From Ignavibacteria bacterium (GTDB taxonomy: Bacteria; Bacteroidota; Ignavibacteria; Tepidaquicellales; Tepidaquicellaceae), in assembly GCA_018058125.1 (NCBI GenBank), contig JAGPCH010000081.1:1-6868 (forward strand): a stretch of 6,868 nt of DNA, given 5' to 3'. The stretch's first letter is position 1. Every line of letters begins with the position of its first letter. This document shows, in pieces, positions 6,637 to 6,868 of this stretch. The notes beneath the pieces are model-generated. The model worked only from the letters and a program-made list of their open reading frames with translations, was not told where the DNA came from and did not search any database. The position numbers were made by a program, and so were the translations under genes.

Positions 6637-6777
6637 TCAATAGTTCAATGATTTAACTGCCTGTTTCATGTCTTCGCTTCTTACATGAGAATAACCAATT
6701 GTTGTCGTTATAGATTTATTTCCGGCAATTTCTTTGACAACATTTACGGTACATTTTTCATAATTTCCTTTGGTCAT
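6637..6777 (-). pseudogene. Remnant of a tyrosine recombinase (integrase), C-terminal end
   Basis: I read this 46-codon frame by hand on the minus strand; it runs from the ATG at 6775-6777 to the TGA at 6637-6639. The stretch VVKEIAGNKSITTTIGYSHV followed by RSEDMKQAVKSL matches the end of XerC/D-type and phage integrases, usually of the form V-x-E-L-x-G-H-K-S-I-x-T-T-x-x-Y-x-H-x, then a helix with A-V-x-x-L. Tyr29 falls at the nucleophile position. The conserved His of the G-H-K-S motif is Asn20. The upstream parts, including the H-x-L-R-H box and the first catalytic Arg, are missing: the same frame meets a TAA at about 6790, and I see no continuation in the other frames to the window edge. 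It is therefore a decayed fragment, about 320 bases from tRNA-Thr and pointing towards it. Confidence 0.65.
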
Positions 6778-6868
6778 TATCAATATTTTTTATTGAGATA
6801 AAAACTTGCTTTTCCAATTCAGCCAATCTAATATGAATTGGTTCGCTGAAAAACAGAAATTACTTTCT
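6778..6868. other. Right edge, no gene identified
   Basis: Short open stretches exist on the minus strand, one of which (6758-6859) would read SEPIHIRLAELEKQVFISIK and end in a TGA inside the recombinase relic. None shows a recognisable motif or a start. It may be further debris of the same element, possibly frameshifted, but the sequence stops too soon to tell. Confidence 0.3.

Noticed and set aside
6500..6846. GGTTCGCT occurring near 6500 and again near 6840 as element ends or attachment repeats
   Set aside because: Only eight bases match, with unrelated flanks and no similarity to the tRNA 3' end.

Overview
This is a low-G+C chromosomal window that looks like ordinary housekeeping DNA, with a small scar of a past integration at its right end. 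I infer a member of the Bacteroidota/Ignavibacteriota/Chlorobi side of the tree. The reasons are the A+T-rich intergenic DNA, the near absence of Shine-Dalgarno sequences (one clear exception at 1792-1798), a DUF3127-type OB-fold protein, and a lipoprotein of the MltD type with several LysM repeats. No gene in the window fixes the lineage more closely.

Layout. Positions 1-1584 hold three genes on the minus strand, read right to left: a small OB-fold protein (1234-1584), an unrecognised secreted protein (592-1221) and the N-terminal 183 residues of a thiolase (1-549, cut by the window edge). Gaps of 12 and 42 bases suggest one transcript. A divergent intergenic region (1585-1806) separates them from a four-helix, histidine-containing membrane protein on the plus strand (1807-2358). 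That gene converges on an RluD-type 23S rRNA pseudouridine synthase on the minus strand (2407-3384). A 183-bp divergent spacer then carries a perfect 15-bp inverted repeat ending 8 bases before the rluD start. A long lipoprotein lytic transglycosylase (3568-6189) follows on the plus strand, and 54 bases later comes tRNA-Thr(TGT) (6244-6316), with its own candidate promoter and a strong terminator hairpin.

Right of the tRNA there is no intact gene. At 6637-6777 on the minus strand is a 46-residue remnant of a tyrosine recombinase C-terminus. It keeps the nucleophile tyrosine context but has lost the conserved histidine and everything upstream. A recombinase relic beside a tRNA gene is the classic trace of a decayed integrative element.

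Functionally the genes are largely independent: acyl-CoA metabolism (thiolase), possible single-stranded nucleic-acid binding (OB protein), ribosome modification (RluD), and peptidoglycan cleavage (MltD). I found no clear new defence or mobile system. The best leads are the inverted repeat at the rluD start, the SSB-like acidic tail on the OB-fold protein, and the recombinase scar.
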